Assembly: GCF_949628215.1 (NCBI RefSeq)
Contig: NC_134283.1
Location: forward strand, 12,337,638-12,401,637
Direction: 5' to 3'
DNA: 64,000 nucleotides
Source of the DNA: Phalacrocorax aristotelis
Taxonomy: Eukaryota > Chordata > Aves > Suliformes > Phalacrocoracidae
Part shown: positions 1-14,000 of the stretch, in pieces
How the letters are laid out: every line of letters starts with the position of its first letter
How positions within the stretch are numbered: the first letter of the stretch is position 1
Notes under the pieces: model-generated
The model's input: only the letters and a program-made list of their open reading frames with translations
Told to the model about the DNA's origin: nothing
Databases searched by the model: none
Made by a program: the position numbers and the translations under genes

Positions 1-3000
1 GACAAGTGGGAAAGCTGTTCTGATGGGAAAACATACTCTCAGCAGACTACAAGAGGGGAAATTCTGCGTAATGCAATAGCTATTCTGAACATTCTCCAAA
101 AATATTTTTTAAACTATTTTTAAAACAAATTACTATCTAGAGCATGACTTGTGGATTGCAGCTGAATATTCCAATTTTTGACAGAAGCTTACTTTCTCGT
201 AGCTTAAAAAGGTGGCAAGGAAGAAATGGTTGCCTATACCTCAAGTTTCCTCATATGCATATGCATCCAAATACACTGTGCTATAAATCACAGATTTACA
301 GCATTGCTTGAAATTCAGCCACATAAATACGTAATTTTCAATTCACAGTCAGGATCAGATTTAGCTGCACTGGTGATGGCGTGAAGAAGTGTCGGCAAAA
401 CTGCCTGGCTGCAATCAAGTCAGGTGGCAGGGCTGCCTACAGAGCTCCTGGCTGGGGCTGGGGCCAACCTGCAGTATCCCCCCCACCAGAATCCATGCCT
501 GGCTCTATTCTGTTTGTTCACAGTAAGCACTTTTAAAGTGAGAGTCACAGGAATATAAAAAGCATGAGGTGAGTAACTTACCTGAGGTAAAACATATAAA
601 ACCCCATTCTTTTTACTCTCCAAGCAGGGCATTCCACAGAAACGTATGCATATAATTCCTACTAGTTTAAAAGGCCACAAAAGCATACAGAATACCTAAG
701 TACATGAAAACATCTATTTTCCAAACAAATATTTTGCAGTAAAGCAGTTACAAAAAACAAGAACATTATCACATATCTAAAACCAGAGAGGCTCCATGCT
801 AGATGCTGGCAAAATACTGAGATGCAGATGCGATTACAGAACTACAAAAGCAAATATAAGATCCACTGGACTTTTCAACTCTAGTTCTCAGTTTGTTGAG
901 GTCTATAAATGTGTTCCTCCACTTGTCACTGCATCAATGTATCGCAGCAGCATAAGAGGATCTAGAGATCACAACCACATGAAAGGAGCTAGAAAGACTG
1001 CATTTCTTAACTGCCAGATTACTAAAACTTCTCAATGGGAAGGAAACAGGATGCACAAAGCAGAAAGAGCAAATACACCAGACATCACTATCCAGAGGCT
1101 TCTAGCAACAGTTCTGCAAATACTTCTGTTCTCCTTGTACCAAATACTGTTCTGGATTAACACCCCTTATTCACAGTACATGCATTAGAACACAGAACAG
1201 AATCAGAATTACACAAAGCTTATTTTACTTTCCATTCTGATGAAGTCCCACTGACATGCTGGTGACTCCACACGAGCACTTCCACTCATGCATTCATCAG
1301 TGCGGTTAAGCGGAGTTTTTTGGTGAAGTATTTACACAGATCCCAAGCAATAGTTATTTGAAGTAACATCACTAGCATTTTTTCTTCTGCAATAATGTCT
1401 AGTTTCCTATTTTGTAAGCATTGGATCTGATCAACATGATAGTTCAGGTTCTCAGTGAGAAACACTTTTTCTTATTAATATGGCACATCTGCTATGAACA
1501 TGGGACATGGAAAGAAGAACAGACAAAAGAAAAAGGTTTTCCATTTTAGCATTCAGCATTTTAGAATTACAGCTGTGAAAATCTAAGGACATAAGCAAAG
1601 TAAGGGCTGCACAGACACTACATGCCATTTTGGGCAGTTCATCTGGCAATGGTCATTGTTCCTCAATACTTTCCCATAGCTTTACCCTTCTGACACACAA
1701 GAAGCATTTTGGATTTGCCCTACTCAAAATTGAAAGGACAACTGCTTTGCTCTTACAAAGGCTCCTGATTTGAATGGACTACTAATCTGAATTCATATTG
1801 CCAAAACATAATTACCTTATTCTAAGGATATGTCCACAGTCCCCTAAACCTACTGGAGCAAACTGGGAACACACCCCCGTTCACCCCCCAAAGCTACTAT
1901 TGTGTTTACCCAAACCTCACTTAATTGTCTGATGGGAACTGAAAGGCATCAGAAGCATAAATGCTCATTACTATGGTATTTGCAATAAATCAACAGATCT
2001 TCCCAAACAGCTGTCTGCCTCTCCTTGCGCACTGATTGCTGCATGGCAGACAAGGTGAAGTATCCGAGTGCTGCTTTCAGCGAGCTGTTCTCTCACCTGC
2101 ATACATTTTGAAAGAAAAACCTGTATTAAACAAAGCCTTCAGTGCTGGCAACAAACAGAAAAAACACACAAGGGCACAATTTCACACTGTTAGCGTTTCA
2201 ATGTCAACAAAGGGGCCCCACTTCCCTCTTCAGCTCCTGGCCATGAAGTTCGCAGAATCACATACATGCTTAAGTATTGTTATTGAGTTGGGCTTCAGCA
2301 TGACAGTGTGATTCCTTAAAGAAAACAAACAAAAGCCTTTTCAAATTGCCAAAACATCTACAGGAAAGGGAAGTCTCTAAATAGAAAGGTACAGTCCTGG
2401 ATTCTGAAGGCCTTATCATCAGCGACAACGCATAAAAGCTGCGACAACATTTTTTTCAAGAGTTGTTCTGTAACACTTTTTCTGCAGCCTTTCTGCACAA
2501 ACCCAGAAGAAAAGTGAAAATCCAAACCCCCAAAGAGTTTTCGTTTTCCACATTTAGGATTAGTAAAGAAACATAATACCTGGATCAGCAAACCAATCCA
2601 CCAAAAATCTTACTAAGATGATGCTTTTCAAAAAGATATTCTCAAGACAGACAATAATGAATCTTTTATAGATTAAAAAAAACTTTAAACAAATGCCAGA
2701 AAAGGTTTGAGTTCAGATTGGTTTTGTCAACCAGATATAAATCTTAATGATGCTCTTTCTGTAAACAGCAGTAGATTTCCCTTACTAGTTAAGTATGCCA
2801 CAAATACTTGCAAGAAAGTTCCCAAAACTTTAAATGAATAACATTAATCCTATTTTTGCAACAGTGACTATAACAGACAGACGTCGAGCTCCACCAGAGC
2901 TGGGGCACTAAGCTGCGCAGGAATAAATTTTCAGATGATCCCAGCAGAAAATAAATCCTATACACTCTTCTGCAACACCCTGGGATCTGCCCCAGCCCGA

Positions 3001-6000
3001 AGGGACACATCCCAGCCATCTGCTCCGGGATAAAGGATGGTCTGCACCTGCCACAAGGAACCTTCTCTCAAAACTGAACACTTGGCAGTATATACTTCCT
3101 CAGTAGCTATATCAGGGTCAGCAGGAAACTCTCCCCAAGTTCTCCAGATGCTGCCTCAAGGAGGGCCTGCACACATTGCTTAATGCAGACACCTTACGCC
3201 TGTGGAGAAAAAAAAGGACTTAAGGCTCCCCTTCACTTTATCCAGTCTCCAGCAGGTTGCTTCTGCCCTGATACTGGAACCACCAAAGGCACAACCCAAG
3301 GGTTCAACTCGCTGATCCGACAAAATCTGAGCTCGTGATCCACTGGATCTACAGGCTGAAAAGGACTCACCGCGAGCCTGGGGAAAGGGGACTCAGGGAG
3401 AGGACTGCTGCCTGTCAGCAGCAGCAGCTTTTCCAGCTTAAAGTTGTTGTACAAATACAGCTGAGATGGTGGCTTTACCTGTGTTCTCCAGAACTCATTA
3501 TTTCTGCTATTGTTTTCTGAAAAGAAACCACACTATACCTTATCATAGAGATCAACTCTGTAATAAGCTGCTTTGTCAGGACGTGTTTAGGACAGCAAGC
3601 ATTCCTCCCAACTCTTACCAGGGCTCCTAAGGAACATCTCCTGCAAGATGATTCCTGGCAGGGTCATCTGCCTTACGAATGCATTATCCTAACATGTTAT
3701 CCTCCAACACACAGGTAAGAGAAGCTACACACGAATCACACTATTGCAATGCCCTTTTATGATCATTTTTCTCCCTCGCTCCAGTTATGCTGTCAGGAGA
3801 CAAAGTAACTCGAAACTATATCAAGACAAGAAAACATGAAGGCCACAGTACTCTGAGGTTTTCAGCATACCTGAAAGAATAAAAGACAAATGTTACCACT
3901 TTCTCTCTCTGTTTCTAGAACAGCATTAGAAAGCAGCAAAGCCAGACACAGTAATTATACGTAATTACTCAAGTTGCACTTTGTAAACTCATATACCACA
4001 TAGCCAACGGATGGCAAACTCCATCAAAACTCACAGAATCATCCAGACAGAACAGTCTAGGATACAGAAGACATTCTGGATTTTTTCCAGTGAAAGAACA
4101 TAACTACAATGCTGCAAACAATGTATGTCCTATATGGTTCATCCACGCTTCCCCAGTCTAAATTTAAGGAAGTTACCTAATCATAAAATTGCTACCTTTT
4201 CCTGATTTAAACCTTCTCTCAAACCCCCATGTCGACTTGAACGCTCAAGCTCCCGCATTAATCAGCCCACTGCCTTACAATTATTTTTGTGTTTTCCCAT
4301 TTCCTTTCCTCCTCTTTCTCTTATTTGGTTTTTCTGTTTTAATTTAAGTTGCAACCTATTTGGGCAAAAGTATGCCTACAAACAGCGACTGTGGATTGAC
4401 AGGCACAAGAGGGCCCTTATCACTAAGAGGACCCTGATTGCAATGCTCCTGTAATGTCAGGAAGTCACAGTACTGCTTTAGAGAATGAAATTAAACTAAG
4501 AGCTGTGATTCTGGTTGAATTTCCACTTTGTCATTCATGAGACATCTTTAACATTCGTTTCAGCTCCCCTGGGAGTGCGCCACTGTCCCCAGCCTGATAT
4601 TCCCAGGCACATTTCCTAAACAGAGTTTTCCCCTAAACATTTCAGCATGTACTGCAACCTCAGCCTCAAGCTTATGATTTTTTCCTAGCACAGTGACACT
4701 GATGGAGTCTATCTATAACCCCCGGAAGACTTAGAAGTCCTAAACTTCCTAAAACATCATTGTTACTCTCTCAAACAAAGGTCATACTGTTTTATTAAAA
4801 GATCTCTTCGCATGGGGAAGAAACAGTAACAACTCAAAAGAACAGTAAATACAAATATGAGAAGTATGTCTTACCTAATGAGGTAACAGCACTTTCTGTT
4901 TTCCCAGTCAGGAAGAGATTCACTGTGTAAAGACAGAAAAATAATGTTGATACAGGTTCCAGTGGTGCTGGGTGGCGGTCCGTGGTTAATCATTTCTAGG
5001 CATTTGCTGAGGTGTTAATATAAATGCATTGCAGCCTTCCAACAAGAACTTTGCTTATGTACACAGGCAAGTCACGTAATCAACTATTATCCTTCACTGT
5101 AGCTATAAAAAAGTCAACACACAATGTTAGTTTAGTACCTCTCAAATGTGCTACCAAAAGAAACAACTGCCAATCTATTCTAGGTTGTCTTCTGCAGGAT
5201 TTCTTTTAATTGGGGAAGACAGAAGAACAACTATGCTAAAACATTCATCATCACAGCTAGTCACTCTATACCCTTAAATGTTGGAAGATAACTAAGGAGA
5301 TTATCATCTTTAAATGTCTCCTCTGCAGAAAGCAAAGTTTGTTCCTCTCAGGTAAATGTCACCTTGAAAATAAACTGCTAAAGCTAACATGATTACCTTG
5401 ACTAATCAAAGGCAATGAAGTTTTCAAAAACGTCCACTGCTATAATCAAAACAGGATGAGGCGGTGCTTGCAACACACATCTGACTTACAAATTAGTTTC
5501 CAAATACTCTTCACTTTCTCAGAAGTCTCCTCTCACAGTATATACTGTTAAAGTGATCTGGTAAGTGTAGTTACTACCACAAAAAATTTCCCGTGTCATT
5601 GTTGCTCCAGAGGTCAGTGTTAGCATGTAGTTCCATATTAGTTTCCCCATACATTCTTCAAGGCACTTCTCTAACAATTACAGTGTATTTCACTACCTGC
5701 TCTCATTTTAGCAGTCTTCTATAATCTACAAAAACAGGCTATTAATAAAATAAATGTTTAAAAGAATTAGAAAGGTTTAAAAGGTTACAAAAACTTAATT
5801 TACAACATCCCAGCCCAAGCACTCACACTGGCTTTATTTTGCATGTGTTGAGTCCTAAATCTTTTCATAGTCAATCTGTTGGCAAGCATTTAGTAAAAAA
5901 ACATCATTAAAAAATGAACAATAGGAAGGGAGAGGAAGAGAAACCGTCCCTGTTCCCAACAGTCACTTAGGAAGCTGCTGACAATTAACACTATTTATGT

Positions 6001-9000
6001 CTCAGAGCAGCACGTAGGCGCGCAGGCCCCTATTGTCTTTGACACTGTCTAAACACATCACAAAACAATGACCCTTGCCCCGACCACCTCCTGGTATAAC
6101 TTAAACCAGCACAAGACGAAAAAAGTACCTACCACTAAAGGGGTGGAAATAGAAAAGCTAAAAACAATCCATTGGCTTGCCAGTTCCAGCCCAGCCAGAG
6201 TTTTCAGTCACTGGTGGGTCTGAACAATCACCAAACAGCAGCAGCCCAGGTGCCCACAGCAGTCCTTCCCTGACTTATGTCTGGATGTCCACAATTTGGA
6301 CTTTCTCCTTCCTGAAGCCACTGCTCCAAAAGCTAAACACAGACAGAGATTTCGGCAGGCACACATACCACTATGGACCTCAGGCTAACAGGCCCTGCAA
6401 ACCAGAGAACAACCACTCCTGGGGTTGCCTGTTGCAGAGGACTTCAGCATACTACCATAAGGGCAAGGGCAGCGACTTCTCACTCCTTCTAAGTGGTTGC
6501 AGGATGGACCTTTTAGTAACACACAAGGGAAGGAGGGCAACTGAACAGCAGCGTACGTATGCTGCGGCTTGAGAAGAAACAGGCCTGAGCTGCAGATTTG
6601 TGTTAATAAGCATTAACACAATGTTCAAAGGACCATAACAGCACTGATTTTATTACATAATTAATGTACAGTAACATTTGTTATATGATAATAACAACGT
6701 GCCACATAATTATTTCCTTTGTTTTGTGACGCTAGCTTGCTCCCATAGGTCAATAAGCGCACCTAGGAGCAACACTACCATCCTGTTCCAGGAAACAGCT
6801 TGGCTCTCTTAACCCTCGCTCTGTGACAGAGCAGTGTGTCTGTTTGTGACAAACCTTGGATCACAGCAATAATGGTGACAGAACATTTACTCACACGGTA
6901 TTAAAGCACTGCTATTCTTGTAACCATAGTAATATAGTCATAAAGACTGAGAAGAAATTAACCAGTGATTAAGTCACAAATTTAATTTCATTAAAATTAA
7001 AATATTTTGTTTTGCTCCAAAGAAAGTACATGAATATACTCTGCATAACTATTATCACCACAACCGAAAGGAATGTTTGAAGATGCCTTGTATGGAAACA
7101 TCTAGGTCTGTACTACCATTACACAATCTTTTTTCATGCTTCCTACCCAAATTTTCCTGATGGCCATAACAGAATACGAGCTCCCAAGCAGAGGTTCCCT
7201 CGCACGGCTGATGAGGAGCCCCACGCCCTTTAAATGGAAATAAGTAGCATGAAGACAAGGGGCATGATAGAGTAGAATTAGCCAACTCTGAGTCTTGTTA
7301 CTTTCTTCTGAGGACTGTTAAACAGATAGCCCCTAGTTCGCTAGCAGGACAGAGTTACAGGCAGCTTTGCACACCAGGCCTGCCAGCCACTGCGCAAAAA
7401 TGCTTTCACCTCTGCAAATGCAAAACATCCATTGGCTGCTGTTGCAAGTTCTTTGCTCTCATTTTCAAGCTCTCTCACACTAAGAAGTCAGCAGTCAAGA
7501 ACAACAATTCCTTAAAAAAAAGTCTAAGTTTCACATTAGGTACTTTCTTCAGAAACTGAATAAGCTTACAGTTTCCAGTATCTGTTTTCCTCGCTCTCAG
7601 TCTCACTCAAGACCATCAAATCAAACCACAAGAGTGCTGTAAACCAGTGTTTTCTGAAGCACTCAGCTCTCAAAAGTGTCAGAGGCCCAAAAGAAAGAAC
7701 AGCCATTCCCTGCTGATTTTCTTGTCTCTTGTCAAAACAAAACCTTGTCAAAGTAAAAAAAGGTGAGAGACTAGGGTTATATTAGAAAGTTTTCTAGATG
7801 CTCTTTTTGTTAACAGTTGGACAGAGTTACGGGAAGGCCAGAAAAAACAGAAGCAGTTCAGTTGGCTTAAACTCCATGTAGGAAACTTACTGTGCCATTC
7901 ACTTGGATTGCTAAATTATTTTCAGGGTGAGGTTTTCAGCTGGGGAAGCGGTTATTTGGATCAAAAGGGAAATCTACATCTCGGCACCTCTGAACCAAAT
8001 GACATCTACCAGGCTTTTCCCACAGCCAGAAGGGAGAGATGTCAGCTTCGCTGTTTTAATTACTTGCTATTTGATAACTTTCTATGTCCTCCAGAATTTC
8101 TCAAGAATGAGAAACAAAATGGCCTCATGGAAGAACAGTTGCAACAAACCCAGTTCCAGTCTTTGGAGCAGCAGTTTACAGACGAGGTCACACACAGCAA
8201 TGGTCAGTGGCAGTGCATTGATACAGGCACCAAACACCACATACAGCCTACAGGGGGATAAAGGAAATAAAAGAAAAGAATGGCAAGAAGCAAGAACCAA
8301 AAATAAGGATGAAAGGAAAGGACAGACAAGCAGGAAGTAAAATATAAAAATACTTAAAGCAGCAGCATTATGGGTTTACTGAAGCAGAATACCATACAAG
8401 CTTCCCACCTCTCATGTTTCTGAACTTCCACTACTGTCAGTTGTGCAAGGAATAGGAATAATACATTCCAGCTGAAAAGAAGAGCCAGACAGTGAAATTC
8501 TAGAAGTCATAGAAAGCAGAAATCTACTAAGCTTTCAACCTGGCATTACCCACAGCTAAATACAAGAAGTGTTCTCACTTAAACTCTGGAGTTTACATAA
8601 TCTTTTGTTATCTTATTAATCATTTTAATAATAACCATAACATTTCTGTTAAACAACAAAACCTTTAACACAGGTCTGACCAGACCACAAAAAATCCCCC
8701 AAGAAATTCAGAGATATGACAGGAACTTGTATCTTTCTCTAACTTTAAATAAACAGCGCAGCAGACATTATCCTCGTGCTGTGCACATCACTGACATCAC
8801 TTTAAGTCTCTGAAAAAACAAGTGTTGTACTAGCTAGAACGGATGTTCAAACTGTTTTGTAGTATAGATAGCTTTTTATATTGCACTTCCATTAGTTAAA
8901 ATAGATACATTTGAAGTAACCAGAGCAGCTTTTAAACTTCAACTTCCTTCATTTTTCTAGGCAAACACTGATGTTAAAAAACACACAGAAATAGAACGAG

Positions 9001-10028
9001 CAGTCGGGCCACAGATACCCATTTCTGATCATTTACGTAACAAACACTAACTGTCATTTGGCATCATTAAAAATTAAGTCTAATACCCTGTATTAGCAAA
9101 GAGCTGTGGTTTTAGCACGTTCTACTTCGAGGAGCCGTAACAGTTTACCGAACAGCCGTCGGGACAGTTCAGAGCAGGCCCGGCACCCCTACGCTGCGCG
9201 CAGCAACACTTCTGACAACACTGCTCCATCAGAATCTTTTGGCAGCATGCTGGAAAGGAGCAGTCAGCTTTAATAACTCCCAGTTTCCATGTGCCCCTGT
9301 TACATACGCGGGGCCTTTCGCTCTCTGGTACTAGTCACGGGCATCAACGCTTCTCCCTAACAGAAAAACACATCTTCCCTGACAGAAAGGACTGACAGAC
9401 TGAAAACCAGTAACACGCTTCATCACGTTGCCATAACTTAACACCTGCTGCGAAGCAGAGCGGAGAGCAATTGCTTCCAGCAGAAGGCAGGGAGGAGAGC
9501 AGAACATGGCAGAGAAACGGCGGCGGGGGGGGGGTGGTGGTGGATGTTTTTCCACCCTGCCACTCAGAGAAGTCACAGGCAGGCGAGAAACACGACCGAG
9601 CGCCGGGCAGGCGCGGCGGCACCGCCGGCCGTTTCGTAACGGCCCCGTGAGTCGCCGCCCGCACCGCGCCTCGCGGGAGTTGTAAGTCCGGAGAAGGCAC
9701 CGATAACGTCTAAACTTTTTTTTTCTCCCCTTCCTCCAGGCTCTATGCGGGGCTACCGTGGCGGCTTCAAAGCCAAGGGCAAACCGCTAGCTTCCGCGGG
9801 GAGCGGGTAGAACCCCGCTCGGCCTCCCCGCCAGGCGCCCTGCGTGACCCGCAGCCGCCCGCCCCGTCAGAGCGCGGAGGGGCGGGAAGGGGACCCGCCG
9901 ACACCGTTCTGCGTCGTCCCGTCCCGTCCCGCTCCCCACCTCCCCACCCGGTAACATCCCGTAGCGGACGAGGGGAGCCGGCAGCCCCGCCGTGCCCGGA
10001 CATGCCCCGCCGCCGGGGAGCCACTCAC
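1..10028 (-). other. LRP3 intron 1 (partial), no other gene seen
   Basis: From the exon 1 donor to the window edge I find no exon with CUB or LDL-receptor class A cysteine spacing, so exon 2 lies outside the window. Open frames such as 796-1188, 6177-6572 and 7927-8340 on the plus strand have no recognisable domain, no splice partner and intron-like composition. The intron becomes CpG-rich above about 9470. Confidence 0.7.
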
Positions 10029-10095
10029 CCAGGCAGATGGCGGTGAGCGGCACCAGCGCGCCCTGCCGGAGCTCCGCGGCCGCTGCCTTCTCCAT
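10029..10095 (-). CDS. LRP3: LRP3, low-density lipoprotein receptor-related protein 3, coding exon 1
   Basis: The ATG at 10095 opens MEKAAAAELRQGALVPLTAI followed by CL, and the donor is CTGG|GTGAGT. Remembered human LRP3 starts MEKRAAAGLEGAPGARAQLA then VVCL, so the MEK-A-A start, the hydrophobic signal-peptide core and the splice position agree. LRP3 is a type I membrane receptor-like protein with CUB and LDL-receptor class A domains. Those domains are encoded by later exons below coordinate 1. Here only 22 residues and one base of the next codon are present. The location next to WDR88 on the same strand is the conserved order in human. The exon sits in a strong CpG island, as expected for its promoter. 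LRP12 is the nearest paralogue but starts differently and is not syntenic. Confidence 0.85.
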
Positions 10096-10351
10096 GGCGG
10101 GTCGCCGCCGCCGCCCGCCCTTCAGCGCGGGGGGAACCACGGCAGCTCCGCGCCCGCCTCGCCTCTACGCCGAGCCACAGGAGCCGGCGGCGGGGCCAGC
10201 CCGCGCTTCCCCCGCCGGCTGGGGGGCCGAGAGTGGCGCTGGCGCCGGCCGCCGCCGCCGCAGCCCCATGGCCGGCCCGCGCTCCCCGCTCCGGGGCAGG
10301 TGGAAGAGGACAGACAGCAGCAGCGCCGCCGCCGCTCCGCCGCCGCCGCCC

Positions 10352-10359
10352 CACGTGAC
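10352..10359 (-). promoter_or_regulatory. E-box CACGTGAC (USF/MiT-type) upstream of LRP3
   Basis: CACGTGAC is found about 257 bases upstream of the LRP3 ATG in the CpG island. This extended E-box is bound by USF and MiT/TFE factors in many promoters. Occupancy is not shown by sequence. Confidence 0.4.
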
Positions 10360-11060
10360 AGGTCGGCCGTGCAGCTGCGGCGGCCGGGCCGGAGGGCGAG
10401 GGGAGCGCCGCCCCGCTCCGCGCCTCGCCGCGCCCCGCACACCTGAGGGGCCGCCGCGGGCCAGCGGGCGGCGCAGGCGGAGCGCGGCCCGGGGCGGAAG
10501 GGAAGGCGAGGGCCGAGCCCACCCGCGCAGCGCCAGGCCGCCGGGCTTCCTCTCAGGCACGGGGCGTCCCGCTGCCGCCTCGCCCGGGGCCCCGCCGCCA
10601 TGGCGCGCCGCGCCGGGCACGGGGGCGGCAGCGGAGCGCCCTGCGGCGGCTGCCACTCCGTCGGGCGGGCTGCTGGGAGCCCGCGGCCCCATGGCGGGAG
10701 GCCGCGCCCAGCGCCGCCGCGGCCCGCCGGCCCCCCCTGCCGGGAGGAAGGCGCGGGGGCGGGCGGAGCTGTACCCCGGCCGCCGCCGCCAGCCCTAACA
10801 GGGTTCCAGCTGGAGCCGCGCTGCGGGCCCCTGGGCGGCCGTGGGGGCTTGGGAGAGCTGCTGCGGGAGCTTCCGCCTGCGGCAGGGAACGCGGAGAAGG
10901 GCGTTAACATCGGCTGCCATCGGGAACGGCCGCAGGCAGAGAGCCGCGCTACAAGCTCGGCTGTCCCCCGGGCTCTCCGCTGCCTTCAAGGCACGCTGCC
11001 TGTCACTCGTGCGAAGGGACGCGGCCCAGACCCTTCCAGGCCTTGCCAAGTGTGAAACAA

Positions 11061-14000
11061 GCAACCTGGTCATACAAACAGGGATATGTATCCACATCAA
11101 GTCAACACAATTTGGATCAATATAAGCGACGTAAAACTGTACTGTTCACTGAAAACAGACAGTGTCTTGTGTTTACAGCAAGCAGCAAGACAAAGTTAAC
11201 TGGGAACTCCATGAGCAGAATAGCAAAAGATAAAAGATACCCTTATTCAGGTGATGAACTGCTAAAATGAACCAGCTCTAACTCATGTACTTCTCAACTT
11301 TTTGTCGTTTTCCCGTTCGCAGGTGCATGTCCTCCCCCGGGAAACCAGTACTGGGTCCTCTGCTGGTGGCACAGCTTCTCTCTTCCAAGGAGCAAAGCCC
11401 TGACAGCGCTGCTGCACTGCTCTGACATGAGTGCTGCTGCCCGCTGAGCAGCATTTTAATTCAGCTGGATTCCAACAACACCACAAAACTCTGGGACAGC
11501 AACTTCTCTTAAACTATACAAATGAGGACTGTGCTACAGGGCATGGTTTAATCCCCCAGGGCAAAGATCACGTCTTGCTGCATTTCACCATAAACACATA
11601 AAAATTTCCCTACACACTTTAAAAAATTGCACCTTTGCATTCTGTGGCTGCATCACAAGAGAGATACCAGTCTGTGGCTATTTACAACAGAATCTCTCCG
11701 ATCGCTAAATTAAATACTGATTGGTAAAATCAACATCACAAAACAATCAATAGCATACATTACTGTACCCAGTTTCCCATGAAAGGTATGCAATTCCCAA
11801 GTAAAATTCATATTTAAGGGGTCTCCATCCAACATTAAGGTCTAACTGTGCTGACAACACACGCTGGCCAGCATGCCCTCCAGGGCGAGTTGTGATAGGT
11901 GCAATTCAGTTAGAAAAACTGGGACTCGGTTGTTCTGTCATCAATGGGCCCGGGTTCAACCCTTCACTCTGACTAGACCTGGTGGAGCGACTGTATCACC
12001 AGCGCGACGTTCCTGGGGAAGAATAAAAAAAGGAAGAGACAGTGGTAAGAGGAACTGGGATGCTCAGGTAAAGTTGAGGTATTTCCTAACAGTGAACATC
12101 ACCCTTTAGCAGCACACACGCCACGAGTAAGATTCTCACTACAGAGATGCAACACCAAAAAATCACAGTTGCTCTGCTGTATTGAAAGCCCTGTGCTATT
12201 TCAAAATTCTGATTGTCATCTTAAGAGTCAGGTTTACATCAGCTACTGCCCCAAAACAGGTTAAAAACAAGCACGTGCAAGAATGCTAATAAGCTTGTGT
12301 AATAACAAAAGTGGATGCAGGGAGGACTGGTGGGGGAGCTGGGTTTCCTGAGCCCATGCGAGGTGACTTGCACAGCTGTGTACATTGCCAGGTCTGTCAT
12401 ACCAAAGGCCCATTTGATGCACATCGAGGTACACATTCAGACAGATATTTGCATATTTGTTAATTATTCCTGTGCCATCGAGGGATACAGCTGCACAATT
12501 CTAAATGCCTGTTTATATGGTTAAAATATGAGAGAAAAGCATACTTGATTTGCCTGAGGTGCCACGCAATTTAAAAATACTGATTAGAACTATGATCCTC
12601 ATTTGCCCATAAGCTCACAAGTGTAATTTTAAACACACAGCTCAGTTAAACAAATACTTTCAAACGTGTCTACAATAAAACCATTCCACAGAGCTACTCT
12701 CATGGCATCATATCTTGTTTAAAATTAATCCACTCAGCAGAAAGTTTCCAAGTCAGATTTGGCCAGGGAAATAGAGCAAAAGACCAAATTATAACATGGG
12801 AAAGGAAACGCCAGATAAGAGAAAAGGCAGAAATGGATGAGAAAATGCCAGGCCAGGCTGAAACTATTTTAGGGCAATGGTGATGACTGATGCTTTCTGG
12901 AGCGTCTACGGGAAACATATCGCATTGGACATAGAAAGCACATTAAAGTCAAAGCACAGACTCAGGTTCCCTTTTGCTGATTCTTATTTGATAGTGAAAA
13001 ACTCTGGCAGAGTGGTGAAATGGAGAGCTAAGGGCTTTAGTGCCTGGAAGGACCATAGTTCACCAAAGGACACCTCTCAGCACACTGAGATGCTGCTTTA
13101 GGCCTCTTTATTTGAACAGTATAAAGGGTGGCTACAGTAGTATCTCAGGGGTTCAGGTGATCCTTATCCTCGCTGAGCTACAGACTTGCTGAGCTACAGA
13201 CTTGTGCCTTATCTTAGCAGCCCTTTGATGGAATTATAATAATTGTAATTCACATTTGTCTATCACTCTGGATCTTAATGGATGCTTAAAGGATGATTGG
13301 CCTGAGGATCAATAGTAACACATCTTGTCTACTTGGGATGAGAGAATTGGATGTTAAAATAAATACCTCTACTATGCTAAAGATGTAGAAATAATAAGCA
13401 GATCAATACAAACAAAGTTTACCCGTAGGTGAGAAGGCCCCGCACGCAGCACGGAGGGGAGCTGGCTGTTCTGCAGATGCAGCCTGTTTTACAAGTACGC
13501 GTGTCTGTGTGCTTTTCAAGTCGCATAATAAATCACACAACATTTTCCACAAATAAATTCTTGCTAATCTAACCAGACAATTCTTAAACCTTTAATGGGC
13601 CCATGATTGTAAAATCATTTCGTCTGGGTTTTTGAGCAGTAATCTTCAAATTACGGGTCTGTAACAGCAATAATGGAATGTGTCATAACAGAGTTTTTCC
13701 TCAGCAAGTGTATTATTGCAATAAAATAATGTAACTAGTCACCTCTACATTCTGCATTAACCCTTTTTATGATAATTTTGAGTAAAGTGTATTTCTCATT
13801 TCCATTAAATGATATCCTTGCATCTCACTGAAACAGTAGACTATATAGAACCGAAAGCAAAGCGACAGATGCACATTCTTTTTTAGCAGATTCTATCCAT
13901 GTCACTAACTTGTTGTTGAGATAAAACCCACTCAGTTTAAGAATTTTTTACTATACTTCGGTGTTGATGTAAGACTAACTTAAAATTCTGAGTCTGGATT

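Larger units (their letters stand above)
9470..11060. promoter_or_regulatory. CpG island / promoter region of LRP3
   Basis: About 1.6 kb of very GC-rich, CpG-dense DNA surrounds LRP3 coding exon 1 and includes GGCGGG boxes and CGG runs. Long open frames in several frames on both strands (for example 9992-10798 plus and 10910-10122 minus) result from the composition. They encode Pro/Ala/Arg/Gly-rich low-complexity sequence and are not counted as genes. The transcription start is probably between 10100 and 10900 on the minus strand. Confidence 0.8.

Noticed and set aside
6177-6572. 131-codon plus-strand open frame
   Set aside because: No domain, no promoter or splice context, and it lies in LRP3 intron 1 with intron-like composition.
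7908-8340. Two overlapping plus-strand frames of 117 and 137 codons
   Set aside because: Overlap in different frames with no recognisable protein features; probably chance.
9992-10910. Long overlapping open frames on both strands (up to 268 codons)
   Set aside because: All lie in the CpG island, encode Pro/Ala/Arg/Gly-rich low-complexity sequence and reflect lack of stop codons at high GC.
11920-11965. GGGTTCAACCC resembling a tRNA B box
   Set aside because: No A box, acceptor stem or cloverleaf can be formed around it.
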